Shown: one piece after another, positions 24,216-32,343 of the stretch
Position numbering within the stretch: the first letter of the stretch is position 1
How the letters are laid out: each line of letters opens with the position of its first letter
DNA from: CALELF01 sp045617925
GTDB taxonomy: Bacteria > Synergistota > Synergistia > Synergistales > Synergistaceae
DNA: 37,127 nucleotides
NCBI GenBank assembly: GCA_045617925.1
Contig: JAZLJR010000018.1
Span: 1-37,127 of the forward strand
Direction: 5' to 3'
The notes under the pieces: model-generated
What the model saw: the letters and a program-made list of their open reading frames with translations, nothing else
What the model was told of the DNA's origin: nothing
Databases searched by the model: none
Translations under genes and position numbers: made by a program

Positions 24216-24722
24216 ATGGACGAAAAGCAAGAAGCAGAATTTACATATGAAATAGTGAATAATAAATTGCGCCCTATTGCAGATAGGTTAGTGGAAAAAT
24301 TTGACGAACTGCACCACGTAGATGTAGAAAAAATTCTATTTGTATTGAATTACAAGAGTGCAAAAAACAAACGTAGAATTACCTTGGCAAATACTGCCCG
24401 TGTTCCAGAAAAATGGGCGCAGTTGCTATATCAGCTTGGCGGATATAATTATAAATTTGTCATAGAAATTTACGCAAAGACAACAGCAGCATTTGACGAA
24501 AACCAAATGGTAGCTTTGCTTTACCGTGAACTTCGTCGCATTGGAATGAACGGTGAAATTTTGACGCCAGATGTTCATGACTGGTGGCAAATGCTAATGG
24601 GTCTTGGTAGAAAATGGTTCTATCCAGATGCAAGTTGCCCGAATCTTCTTGATGATGAAAACTCTTGGAAAAAACTTATGGGTAGCTACTACAGCCCAGA
24701 AGATTTAGCAGAACAGGAATAA
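24216..24722 (+). CDS. Metallopeptidase-like protein with a degenerate HExxH site (putative pseudoenzyme)
   Basis: 168 residues. The layout resembles the putative phage metallopeptidase family: an N-terminal helix and strand (PIADRLVEKFDEL; VEKILFVLNY), a strand FVIEIYAKTTAAF, then DENQMVALLYRELRRIG and, after a short gap, PDVHDWWQMLMGLGRKW. In active members the second part reads HELRHIG. Here R104-E105-L-R-R108 replaces both zinc-binding histidines while the Glu and the downstream H121-D122 remain. CGT and CGC are each one base away from His codons. The ATG follows GAGGAA at about 10 bases. It lies 23 bases after the FtsZ-like gene, so the two are probably cotranscribed. The family assignment is from pattern memory. 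Confidence 0.6.
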   Translation: MDEKQEAEFTYEIVNNKLRPIADRLVEKFDELHHVDVEKILFVLNYKSAKNKRRITLANTARVPEKWAQLLYQLGGYNYKFVIEIYAKTTAAFDENQMVALLYRELRRIGMNGEILTPDVHDWWQMLMGLGRKWFYPDASCPNLLDDENSWKKLMGSYYSPEDLAEQE

Positions 24723-24724
24723 AT

Positions 24725-24769
24725 AAAAAGACAGCCGTGAGACTTTTTATGTCTCACGGCTGTCTTTTT
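24725..24769. terminator. Bidirectional terminator between the metallopeptidase-like gene and the cob operon
   Basis: A perfect 19-bp stem (24725-24743 with 24751-24769), 7-base loop, A-run at the 5' end and T-run at the 3' end. It serves both convergent units. Confidence 0.95.
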
Positions 24770-24780
24770 GTGTAAATTTA

Positions 24781-25158
24781 TTACTTCAATTTCTGCTCAA
24801 GTCCGTAAAAAATTCGTGTAACTGTTTCTGCTTCTTGCGATAGGTAGGCTAGTAAATGCCCTGTTGCTTCTCTCCATGCTCTTGCTTCTGCCGATATAGG
24901 CACTACGCCACAGAAAATATCATTTGCAATTAAAATACTATTTTGCCATAGTGATTTATTGTCACGAAAAGTTTCAAGTGCATTCAGATTGTTTCTAATG
25001 CAGTAAAGCACGAAATTTTCAATGTGATTTATGCAAATGAAATTAAAATTTATATTAAGGTCATCCTTACAGTAAAAAATCTGTCCATCAGAAAGTGAAA
25101 ATTCTTTCACCGCATAATTTAATTTACCTTGATAAGCTCCGCCGATTATTAAATTCAT
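24781..25158 (-). CDS. Short CobU-like protein (second cobinamide kinase/guanylyltransferase homologue)
   Basis: 125 residues, shorter than CobU (about 180). The N-terminus MNLIIGGAYQGKLNYA aligns with the CobU Walker A region but has Leu where Ser or Thr binds the nucleotide phosphate. The C-terminal half, IANDIFCGVVPISAEARAWREATGHLLAYLS followed by YGLEQKLK, matches the C-terminal CobU motif NE-x-G-x-GIVP...R-x-x-x-G. The central segment of full CobU is missing. The gene is last in the operon, 4 bases after cobS. It may be a structural or catalytic complement to the full-length CobU at 25919-26461, which lacks exactly that C-terminal motif. Confidence 0.7.
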   Translation of the reverse strand: MNLIIGGAYQGKLNYAVKEFSLSDGQIFYCKDDLNINFNFICINHIENFVLYCIRNNLNALETFRDNKSLWQNSILIANDIFCGVVPISAEARAWREATGHLLAYLSQEAETVTRIFYGLEQKLK

Positions 25159-25162
25159 AATT

Positions 25163-25918
25163 TTACACCACCAATGCTAAAACTAGAAGTCCAGCCATCT
25201 CGCTTATTGTTATGCAAAAGCCAGACACGTCACCAGACATTCCGCCAAGCGATGAGTATGCTCTTTTTAAAGCAAATATGTAACCAAGTATTATTCCGAA
25301 TAACGTGAATGAATATTTATTTAATAAGAAAACAGCGCAAAGAACAGCTGTAAAAAATATTGTAAATAGAATTGATATGTGCAATTTATTAAATTTATTC
25401 TTAAAATTTGTGTTGTATTGGCTTTCTGCAAGAGGGGGCAAAATTGAAACACAAAGGCTTGACAATGCTCGTGATATTGTCGGAATAAAAATCAAGGGAA
25501 GAAAAATTTTATTTTGAAAAATAACAAAAAGTGATGCAAATTGCACAGCAAATAAAATTATGGCAGAAATCACAGCAAAAGAACCGCAATTTGGATCTTT
25601 TAAAATTTTTATGCGTTCCTCTTTGCTTCTGCAAGATTTTATAGCGTCTGTAACATCCATAAAACCGTCAAAATGAATAAAACCACTAACAAGGAACGGA
25701 AAGGCAGAGAGTAACACAGAAGCAAGTAAAGCATTAATATTAAATTGTGCTAATAGTATTGCAACTGCCAGCCAAAGAAAGCCATGAAAAATTCCTACCA
25801 ATGGCAAAAATAGTATCATAAAAGGTCTTGCATCTTCGTCCCATTTGTGAAAAGGCAAGGGAACTGCGGAAAACATTGTAAATGCCATGAGAGCTCCATA
25901 CATTATTTTTTTTATCAT
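25163..25918 (-). CDS. cobS: Adenosylcobinamide-GDP ribazoletransferase (cobalamin synthase)
   Basis: A 251-residue polytopic membrane enzyme joining activated alpha-ribazole and adenosylcobinamide-GDP in the last assembly step of cobalamin. The N-terminal FSAVPLPFHKW, LPLVGIFHGF, the Mg-binding SGFIHFDGFMDVTDAI (D84, D88), ILKDPNCGSFAV and the C-terminal LGGMSGDVSGFCITISEMAGLLVLAL are all present, so the enzyme looks complete. The start abuts the cobU stop with no gap, and GGAA precedes the ATG. Comparison with the homologue at 13313-14065 shows what that copy has lost. Confidence 0.95.
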   Translation of the reverse strand: MIKKIMYGALMAFTMFSAVPLPFHKWDEDARPFMILFLPLVGIFHGFLWLAVAILLAQFNINALLASVLLSAFPFLVSGFIHFDGFMDVTDAIKSCRSKEERIKILKDPNCGSFAVISAIILFAVQFASLFVIFQNKIFLPLIFIPTISRALSSLCVSILPPLAESQYNTNFKNKFNKLHISILFTIFFTAVLCAVFLLNKYSFTLFGIILGYIFALKRAYSSLGGMSGDVSGFCITISEMAGLLVLALVV

Positions 25919-26461
25919 TTATTCCAATACTCCCTTGTGAAGGATAATATTTCCTGCACAGACTTCTATCACTGTGTCACATTCTCTTGCCAACATTTTG
26001 TCCAGTTTGGCAAGAGCGGCACGATATGTTTCTGTTGATGCTTCAAAAATTGAGGCATCTGAGTAAATATAATCTGAAACAAAGACCGCATTCTTGACAG
26101 TTTTTATAAAGAGCAACAAGGAATTTTTTGTTCTTTCTACTGCGTTAGGGTCAATATAATTCTCAAAATCAGATGAGAACATTTCATTTTGCAACAGTGC
26201 AGTGACGCTATCCAACAAAAAAGTAGCTTCATTATCAACTTTATCTAAACAAGATGCTAGGTCTTTTCCCACTTCGATTGTTTCAAAGCCCATACCGTCT
26301 CTATTTTGAACGTGATTTTTTATGCGGAGTCTGTCTTCATCATCTCTTGGAATCATTGTGGCAATGTAATAGAGCTTTGAGTTGTCAGCAAGTTTTTTTG
26401 CAATGTCTTGTGCATAGGAGGACTTGCCGTTTTTACAGCCTCCAGAAATAAATATTTTCAT
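25919..26461 (-). CDS. cobU: Adenosylcobinamide kinase / adenosylcobinamide-phosphate guanylyltransferase
   Basis: 180 residues. The Walker A motif SGGCKNGKSSYAQ is intact, and RLRIKNHVQNR contains H50, which corresponds to the guanylylated histidine of CobU. FLLDSVTALLQNEMF matches the LDCLT...N segment. The C-terminal stretch keeps VSD where CobU has V-x-NE, but the GIVP motif is replaced (YIYSDASIFEAS), a departure from canonical CobU. The enzyme phosphorylates adenosylcobinamide and transfers GMP to it. The ATG at 26461 is chosen; the frame stays open upstream to 26530 inside cobT. It lies 1 base after cobT. Confidence 0.85.
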   Translation of the reverse strand: MKIFISGGCKNGKSSYAQDIAKKLADNSKLYYIATMIPRDDEDRLRIKNHVQNRDGMGFETIEVGKDLASCLDKVDNEATFLLDSVTALLQNEMFSSDFENYIDPNAVERTKNSLLLFIKTVKNAVFVSDYIYSDASIFEASTETYRAALAKLDKMLARECDTVIEVCAGNIILHKGVLE

Positions 26462-26462
26462 T

Positions 26463-27584
26463 TTAATTTTTCTCTTTTTCCACTGACACAGAAAATTTAT
26501 CTCCCTTGCGAATTTCACACAAATAGTCATCGTTTATGTTTGCTTCTTCAAAGGTTGCCATATCATTTAAGATTGTACATGCCGCTGATATAACTTCAAA
26601 TGCAAAAGGACAGCCACTTCCCTCGCCTAACCTCATATTCAGTGCAAGAAATGGAGATAATGAAAGTTCTTTAATGCATACGTCGTAACCTATTTCGAAA
26701 GATTTATGTGAAGCAAAGAGATATTCTTTCACTAAAGAGCAAAGTCTAACGGCACAAAGTGCTGCAACTATTGAGATAAAACCGTCTATTACCGCAGGAA
26801 TTTTTTGCTCTGCCGCTGCGATATATGCCCCTGTCATTGCAGCTATATCAAGCCCACCTACCTTTGAGATTACGTTAATTGGGTCATTCTTGTCAGGGTT
26901 GTTTATATCAATTGCGTGCTTTATTACTTCTATTTTTTTTTCAAAGGCGGCGTCTGTTAAGCCACCGCCCCTGCCAGTAACTTTTTCCACTGGGCAATCT
27001 GTAAGAACAGATAAAATTGCAGATGAAGTTGTGGTGTTGCCAATTCCCATCTCACCTATGCCAATAATATCAACGCCGTCTTGCTTGGCTTTTTTTGCTT
27101 TATTGTAACCTACAAAAATTGCCTTTAACGCGTCTTCTCGTGTCATTGCCGCTTCACGGTAAATATTCTTTGTGCCCATAGAAATTTTTTTGTTGTTTAC
27201 CAGAGTGTCGTTTATATGTGCTTTTACACCAACGTCCGTTACAGAAATTTCTACTCCAAAATGGCGACAAATAGTTCCTGCTCCTGTCTTGCCATGTGCA
27301 ATATTTATAGTTTGCATCAATGTTACGGATTGTGGGGTAGCGGCTATACCATCTTCCACAACCCCATTATCTGCTGCAAAGACAAGCAAACGCTTTTTAT
27401 TGATTTTATTATGAACCTGTCCTGTAATGCCAGCAAGTTTGATAGAAATTTTCTCCAGTTCTCCCAAACTTTTTGGTGGTTTAGCCAGTGATTCTTGGCG
27501 TTTTCGGGCAATGTCCATTGCTTGTTTGTTTGGTGGTGTGATGCTTGCTAAGATATTCTTTAGTGATTTCTCTAAGTTTTTCAT
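26463..27584 (-). CDS. cobT: Nicotinate-nucleotide--dimethylbenzimidazole phosphoribosyltransferase
   Basis: A 373-residue CobT, making alpha-ribazole phosphate from nicotinate mononucleotide and the lower-ligand base. Seen are the family motifs LAKPPKSLGELE, VFAADNGVVEDGIAATPQSVT, GKTGAGTICRHFGV, GIGEMGIGNTTTSSAI, TGRGGGLTD, GGLDIAAMTGAYIAAAE, DGFISIVAAL and NMRLGEGSGCPFAFEVI, whose Glu is the catalytic base region. A C-terminal tail of about 25 residues extends past the usual end. It lies 14 bases after the TIM-barrel gene, as second gene in the operon. Confidence 0.96.
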   Translation of the reverse strand: MKNLEKSLKNILASITPPNKQAMDIARKRQESLAKPPKSLGELEKISIKLAGITGQVHNKINKKRLLVFAADNGVVEDGIAATPQSVTLMQTINIAHGKTGAGTICRHFGVEISVTDVGVKAHINDTLVNNKKISMGTKNIYREAAMTREDALKAIFVGYNKAKKAKQDGVDIIGIGEMGIGNTTTSSAILSVLTDCPVEKVTGRGGGLTDAAFEKKIEVIKHAIDINNPDKNDPINVISKVGGLDIAAMTGAYIAAAEQKIPAVIDGFISIVAALCAVRLCSLVKEYLFASHKSFEIGYDVCIKELSLSPFLALNMRLGEGSGCPFAFEVISAACTILNDMATFEEANINDDYLCEIRKGDKFSVSVEKEKN

Positions 27585-27598
27585 ATTGTTATTTTTGT

Positions 27599-28354
27599 CT
27601 ATATTAAAAATTTATTTGTTATAAGCCAATTTACAGACGGCTTTGCGTGCGTTGTTTCTATTGTGTATGTGGCATTTGGGCAAAGTGTTTCTGCCTCTGT
27701 TAGGAATTTTGCTATATTGATATTTCCATCTGCTAGATTATTGTGTGCGTCGTAATCTCCATTGTTGTTGTGTATGTGAAAGTGTGATAGGTATTTTGAT
27801 TCCTGCTTCAGCCAATCAAAGACATTTATTTCAGAAACTGAATTTGCGTGTCCTATGTCTAGACACAGGCGAAGTCTCTCATCATTGATGGAAGAAACCA
27901 CTTCAACTAGTGGGGAAGGGTCTATATCCACCATATTTTCTATATAATAATGGATGTCAAGCGGTTTGTTTGCCAAAAATCCTTTCCAGAACGCTATTGT
28001 TTTTTCAATATACCAATCATTGAAATATAGCTGTGGAATGTGACCTGAATGGACTACGATATTCTTTATACCAAGCGACAATGCTATATCTGTTGCTTGA
28101 TTTAATCTTTTGTGAACTAGCTCTACTGCCAGAGGGTCAATTGCGGCAGGATAAAGCTCATTGAAAGGTGCATGAAAGAAAAAATTCTGGGCTGATTTCA
28201 TTTTTTCCTGCACGTTTTTTAGCGTAGCTTCGTAGTTTTTGTCCATATTTATTGCTGTGCAAAATTCTGCCAACTCAAGCCCATGGCCATAATTTTGGGC
28301 TACTTGCGTGGCATCATCTGCAATTGTTGAAATAAAAAGCTTTTTTCTTTGCAT
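27599..28354 (-). CDS. Sugar phosphate isomerase/epimerase-like TIM-barrel protein
   Basis: 251 residues of the xylose-isomerase-like TIM-barrel (AP endonuclease 2) superfamily. Candidate metal-binding segments follow in order: FFFHAPFNELYP, IVVHSGH, YYIENMVD, LCLDIGHAN, HFHIHNNNGDYDAHN and TIETTH. The His, Glu and Asp residues at strand ends fit an active metal-dependent enzyme. The substrate cannot be read. It is the first gene of the unit that continues with cobT, cobU and cobS, separated from cobT by only 14 bases, so a role in cobalamin or lower-ligand metabolism is possible but is only a context inference. AAGG precedes the ATG at 28354. Confidence 0.75.
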   Translation of the reverse strand: MQRKKLFISTIADDATQVAQNYGHGLELAEFCTAINMDKNYEATLKNVQEKMKSAQNFFFHAPFNELYPAAIDPLAVELVHKRLNQATDIALSLGIKNIVVHSGHIPQLYFNDWYIEKTIAFWKGFLANKPLDIHYYIENMVDIDPSPLVEVVSSINDERLRLCLDIGHANSVSEINVFDWLKQESKYLSHFHIHNNNGDYDAHNNLADGNINIAKFLTEAETLCPNATYTIETTHAKPSVNWLITNKFLI

Positions 28355-28385
28355 TTACCTTGCCTCTTTCTCACAAACAAGACAA

Positions 28386-28391
28386 ATTATA
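28386..28391 (-). promoter_or_regulatory. Possible -10 element of the cob operon
   Basis: A perfect TATAAT on the minus strand 32 bases before the start codon, without a good -35 at 16-17 bases. No cobalamin riboswitch fits in the short upstream gap. Confidence 0.4.
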
Positions 28392-28421
28392 ACATTTTTT
28401 TAGTATGGGTGATAAAATATT

Positions 28422-28449
28422 TTGTATTTCACTATCTTTGCTGTATAAT
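28422..28449 (+). promoter_or_regulatory. Probable promoter of the nifU-like/phoH/era operon
   Basis: TTGTAT (28422-28427) and a perfect TATAAT (28444-28449), spacer 16 bases, 32 bases before the start codon at 28482. Confidence 0.6.
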
Positions 28450-28481
28450 ACACAAAATAATGATGAATTGAGGTGCTTTAT

Positions 28482-28715
28482 ATGACAGTTGAAGAAAGCA
28501 TTAAAAAAGTCTTGGCAGAACACATTACTCCATTGCTTCAAAGCCATGGGGGAGACTGCCAGTTTGTAAAATTTGATGAGGAAACGGGTATTCTCTACGT
28601 TTCACTGGTTGGAGCATGTGGCACTTGTCCCTATGCACAGGAAACGTTGAGAATGACTGTTGAGCAAACAGTAATAAATTTTGTTCCAGAAGTAAAAGAA
28701 GTCGCTAGAGCGTGA
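28482..28715 (+). CDS. NifU-like C-terminal domain protein (Fe-S cluster scaffold or carrier)
   Basis: A 77-residue stand-alone NifU C-terminal domain. The two conserved cysteines are in GACGTCPYA (C46, C49), after LLQSHGGDCQFVKFDEETG, with the VEQTVINFVPEV helix at the end. Such proteins hold and pass on 4Fe-4S clusters as dimers. The ATG at 28482 is preceded by GAGGTG; an in-frame GTG at 28473 is part of that site. The TGA stop overlaps the GTG start of phoH by four bases, so translation is coupled. First gene of an operon running to glyS. Confidence 0.93.
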   Translation: MTVEESIKKVLAEHITPLLQSHGGDCQFVKFDEETGILYVSLVGACGTCPYAQETLRMTVEQTVINFVPEVKEVARA

Positions 28716-29761
28716 GAAATTTAAAAAAATCGTCTCTTGGACTGAAATATAATTTAGAAAATTCTTTGCCCAAGAATGACACTGGAATAATAGCCCCAGC
28801 TAATCCACTTACTTCAGACGAAGCAATTATTGTTCGTCTGCTTGCTGAAAATAATGGCATTCTACATCTAATTGAAAAGGACTTTTCTTGCCATATTTTT
28901 TCACGTGGTGACAAAATTACAATAGAGTCTAAGGATGCGGAAACTGTCGCAAAAATTAAATCAATTTTAAAACAGTTTGCAGAACGCATTGCGGCTGGAC
29001 AAAACCTTGGCAGCGCCGAGGTGCGTTATGCTTTGAATGCAGTCAAAAAAGGTGCAACACCTGATTTAAAGAAGCTTTACAACGATGTTGTTTGTATAAA
29101 CAACCGTGGACAAGGCATTCGCCCTTATACTGAAGGGCAAAAGCACTACATAAATTCCATCAGAAATAACGATATTACCTTTGCTATTGGTCCAGCCGGA
29201 ACTGGTAAAACATATCTTGCAGCAGCACAAGCTGTTGCAATGCTAAAATCTCACCAAGTAAGCCGTATAATTTTGGTTAGGCCAGTTGTAGAGGCAGGGG
29301 AGAGACTTGGGTATTTGCCAGGAGATTTGAATGAAAAAATTTCTCCATATCTGCGTCCTCTCTTTGATTCGTTTTATGAATTGTTCCCCAATGATAAGTT
29401 TGAGAGATTTTTTGAAAAGGGAATTATTGAGCTTGCACCACTTGCCTATATGCGTGGTCGCACTTTGAATGACAGCTTTATTATTTTGGATGAAGCACAA
29501 AACACAACACCGGAACAGATGAAGATGTTTTTAACGCGCCTAGGTTTTGGTTCAAAGGCTGTTGTAACTGGCGATGTCACGCAAGTTGATCTTCCAAATC
29601 AAGCAAAGTCTGGACTGAAGTTAATAGATAAAATTTTAACCGGAGTACCAAAGATTGCGTTTGTGTATTTGAACGAGCTGGATATTGTTCGTCATGAAAC
29701 GGTTGCACGTATCGTAAAGGCTTATGAAAAATATGAAAAATCTAATAATGTTCTTTCTTAA
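28712..29761 (+). CDS. phoH: PhoH-like ATPase
   Basis: 349 residues from a GTG overlapping the previous stop (GTGA). The N-terminal ~110 residues are the usual accessory domain. The ATPase domain shows Walker A GPAGTGKT at 160-167, RPVVEAGERLGYLPGDL, APLAYMRGRTLND, Walker B IILDEAQ (DEAQ 260-263) and VVTGDVTQVDLP. PhoH proteins are ATPases of the RNA-helicase-like P-loop type, commonly placed beside ybeY and suspected to act in RNA metabolism. The next gene starts inside its 3' end, continuing the Firmicute order phoH / 7TM-HD / ybeY / era. Confidence 0.95.
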   Translation: MRNLKKSSLGLKYNLENSLPKNDTGIIAPANPLTSDEAIIVRLLAENNGILHLIEKDFSCHIFSRGDKITIESKDAETVAKIKSILKQFAERIAAGQNLGSAEVRYALNAVKKGATPDLKKLYNDVVCINNRGQGIRPYTEGQKHYINSIRNNDITFAIGPAGTGKTYLAAAQAVAMLKSHQVSRIILVRPVVEAGERLGYLPGDLNEKISPYLRPLFDSFYELFPNDKFERFFEKGIIELAPLAYMRGRTLNDSFIILDEAQNTTPEQMKMFLTRLGFGSKAVVTGDVTQVDLPNQAKSGLKLIDKILTGVPKIAFVYLNELDIVRHETVARIVKAYEKYEKSNNVLS

Positions 29762-31856
29762 AATTAAAAATAATATCATTAAACACTACAGAGAAACACT
29801 GGAAGCAGAAAATCGCCCTTATGTTTATTTTAGGCTGATAGTTTTGCTTTCAGTGGTTTTTGTTGTTTCTGCGCATTGGTATTTAGTGGACACAAAAACA
29901 AAATACAGAGAAGGTTATCCTGCCCCTGTAGATTATTATGCGGTTACTGAAACAAATTATTTTGATAAAGAAGCTACCCAAAAGTTGCGCGATGAGGTTG
30001 AACTTAGGATAGCAAGGGTTATGGTTAGAGAAGGAGATTCTAGCAGTAAACTGCTTGAGAACATAAAGTTAATTGAGAGTGGTGCCTTTGACGAAGTTTT
30101 TCCCCCAGAGTTGTCAGATGTGATTAGACAAAAAAGCAAACGTGAACAGCAAAAATTGTTGAGTGTTGCTACAGATTTGTTAAGAAATTTAAGCCTGACT
30201 GATTCAGACGAAGTAGAGCAATCAAAAGCAATTTGGCAAGCTCTTGACAAGAATAAACGCTTAACTCAGCCTGAAAAGAACATTGTTTTTCAAATGTGTG
30301 ATGGGTTACTTGTTTCTACCTATGAGGCAGATCCACAATTATTGGAAAACCTTAGAAAAAATGTTTCCAAACAGGTTCCTTTGATTAGGCGTCATTTTGA
30401 ACCTGGTGATTTGCTTGTTGCAAAGGGGACAATAATTACTAAAGAGCTTAGGAATGTGCTAGCTTATAATGGTTTTCCAGAAGCTAATTTTCCATTTACT
30501 TTGTTGATTATTACTGTTTTTATTGTTTATTTTTGGACATTTATTCCAATTTGGATATCAAATAAAGTAGATATTATTATGCCCATGAATAAATGGCTTT
30601 ATATTGCTTCAATGCTTACAGTTCACTGGGTTCTAGAGCTTGTCGCCAACCAAGTAACCGTGTATCGCTGCTTTTCATTAGTGGGGCTCGCTAGTTTCTT
30701 TTTCCTAACATTGGAGCCACAGTTAGCTTACAACCTTGTGCTAGGTAGCGGCGTTCTTTCTATGTTGCTTTTCTTCAAGCTTGATAGTTGTCTTATTGCA
30801 ATTGTATGCGCTTCAATTGGATACTTCCTTATTTCTGGAGCTAGATCGCTAGAACGTAGAAGTATAATTTGGCTCAAGGTAGTTACCTTATCACTTCTTG
30901 TGTCAACTATTCATATTTTACTTGTCCTGCCACTTAGTGCTATGGATCTTACTTTAAGACTTGTAGCCGTATCGTTGCTATCAGCATTTTTTTGGGGGAC
31001 TTGGGTTGTTGCTGGACTTCCAATTGTGGAAAATGCTTTTGGCATTTTAACTCCATCTAAACTATTAGAATTATCTTCGATAACACAGCCAGTTTTAAAG
31101 CAACTTCAAATAGAAGCACCTGGAACCTATAACCACACTCTATCAGTAGCAATTTTAGCAGAAACAGTGGCGGAACAACTAGGGCTGGATACACTTCTTG
31201 TGCGAGTTGGAGCGATGTTTCACGATATCGGCAAATTAAAATGTCCTGCATATTTTGTCGAAAATCAGCAAAAAGATAGTAATGTTCATGATGATTTGTC
31301 ACCTGTGATTTCAGCAAAAATACTAACTAGCCATGTTAAAAATGGTTACGATATGGCGAAGGAGCTTAGATTGCCGCAAGAAGTTTGTAATCTTATTTTG
31401 CAACATCATGGGACAACATTTCTTTCATATTTCTATGAGAAAGCAATAGCATTAAATCTTGAGGTTGATAAGAAAGATTTTACCTACCCAGGACCCAAAC
31501 CTCAGTCAAGAGAAGCTGCTCTTCTTATGATTGTTGATTCTGTTGAAGCGGCATTAAAGGCTGATAACTCCAAATTTGAGACAAAAGATGATCTTTATAG
31601 ATTTATCAACAAAATAATTACGTCAAAACTTGATGAGGCACAATTTGATCGAGTAGATTTTACGCTAAAAGATTTAAGTAAAATTTGCCAACTTTTGACG
31701 GAAAGTTGTTCTAATCTTAATTACTCAAGACATGTTAAGTCTATTGCTGAATTAGTAGCAGAGAATATTTTACAACAAGAAGTTTTAAAAATTAATAAGG
31801 GGACAAATACTATTGAGGCACAACAAGCTGTTGAGGATGCGGTAAATGAAATTTAA
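29724..31856 (+). CDS. 7TM-HD family phosphodiesterase (PgpH/YqfF type), probable cyclic-di-AMP hydrolase
   Basis: 710 residues, the same length as B. subtilis YqfF. A short cytoplasmic start and one transmembrane helix (about 30-50) are followed by an extracytoplasmic 7TMR-HDED domain (about 52-250), a block of seven membrane helices (about 255-450) and a cytoplasmic HD domain. In the last, H471 (YNHTLSVAILAE), H500-D501 (FHDIGKLKCPAYF) and LILQHHGT are the metal-binding residues. Related PgpH proteins degrade c-di-AMP. Starts at 29724, 29733 and 29748 are all ATG and none has a clear ribosome-binding site. The gene overlaps phoH by 38 bases and ybeY by 11. Confidence 0.92.
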   Translation: MKNMKNLIMFFLKIKNNIIKHYRETLEAENRPYVYFRLIVLLSVVFVVSAHWYLVDTKTKYREGYPAPVDYYAVTETNYFDKEATQKLRDEVELRIARVMVREGDSSSKLLENIKLIESGAFDEVFPPELSDVIRQKSKREQQKLLSVATDLLRNLSLTDSDEVEQSKAIWQALDKNKRLTQPEKNIVFQMCDGLLVSTYEADPQLLENLRKNVSKQVPLIRRHFEPGDLLVAKGTIITKELRNVLAYNGFPEANFPFTLLIITVFIVYFWTFIPIWISNKVDIIMPMNKWLYIASMLTVHWVLELVANQVTVYRCFSLVGLASFFFLTLEPQLAYNLVLGSGVLSMLLFFKLDSCLIAIVCASIGYFLISGARSLERRSIIWLKVVTLSLLVSTIHILLVLPLSAMDLTLRLVAVSLLSAFFWGTWVVAGLPIVENAFGILTPSKLLELSSITQPVLKQLQIEAPGTYNHTLSVAILAETVAEQLGLDTLLVRVGAMFHDIGKLKCPAYFVENQQKDSNVHDDLSPVISAKILTSHVKNGYDMAKELRLPQEVCNLILQHHGTTFLSYFYEKAIALNLEVDKKDFTYPGPKPQSREAALLMIVDSVEAALKADNSKFETKDDLYRFINKIITSKLDEAQFDRVDFTLKDLSKICQLLTESCSNLNYSRHVKSIAELVAENILQQEVLKINKGTNTIEAQQAVEDAVNEI

Positions 31857-32343
31857 GTTTGTAATGGGGAAGATTACTGCAAGTGACGATTTTGCACTTG
31901 ATGAAGCTGATACAAAACTGTTATCAAACATATTTGAAGATTATTTAACAGAAATTAAGATTCTACCATCTGGTGTTACTACAGTTCAATTTGTTTTATC
32001 AATTGTTACAGAGAAAGAAATTGCTAGAATAAACAAGCGTTTCCGTCATATATCAAAACCAACAGACGTTCTTTCTTTTCCTCTTTGGGAAAATTTATCA
32101 TGGGAAAGTGCCCCAGAGCTTTGGTCTGAATTGCCTCTAGGTGATATTTTTATTTGCCCATCACAGATAGCAAAATATGCTGCCGATAATTCCGTTACTG
32201 TGTGTCAAGAAACTGTGCTAGATTTGTGCCACGGTTTCTTGCATTTGTTAGGGCATGATCACATTGATGAAGCTCAAAAGGAAATTATGTGGCGTGAGCA
32301 GGATAATCTTTTGACAAGGTTTTTTGAAAATAATGAAAAATAA
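31846..32343 (+). CDS. ybeY: Endoribonuclease YbeY (rRNA maturation factor)
   Basis: 165 residues with the zinc motif HGFLHLLGHDH (H129, H133 and H139), preceded by NKRFRHISKPTDVLSFPL and LGDIFICPSQIAKYA, all diagnostic of YbeY. The enzyme acts in 16S rRNA 3'-end maturation and ribosome quality control. The start lies inside the 3' end of the 7TM-HD gene, and the end overlaps era. dgkA and cdd, which separate ybeY from era in B. subtilis, are missing. Confidence 0.96.
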   Translation: MKFKFVMGKITASDDFALDEADTKLLSNIFEDYLTEIKILPSGVTTVQFVLSIVTEKEIARINKRFRHISKPTDVLSFPLWENLSWESAPELWSELPLGDIFICPSQIAKYAADNSVTVCQETVLDLCHGFLHLLGHDHIDEAQKEIMWREQDNLLTRFFENNEK

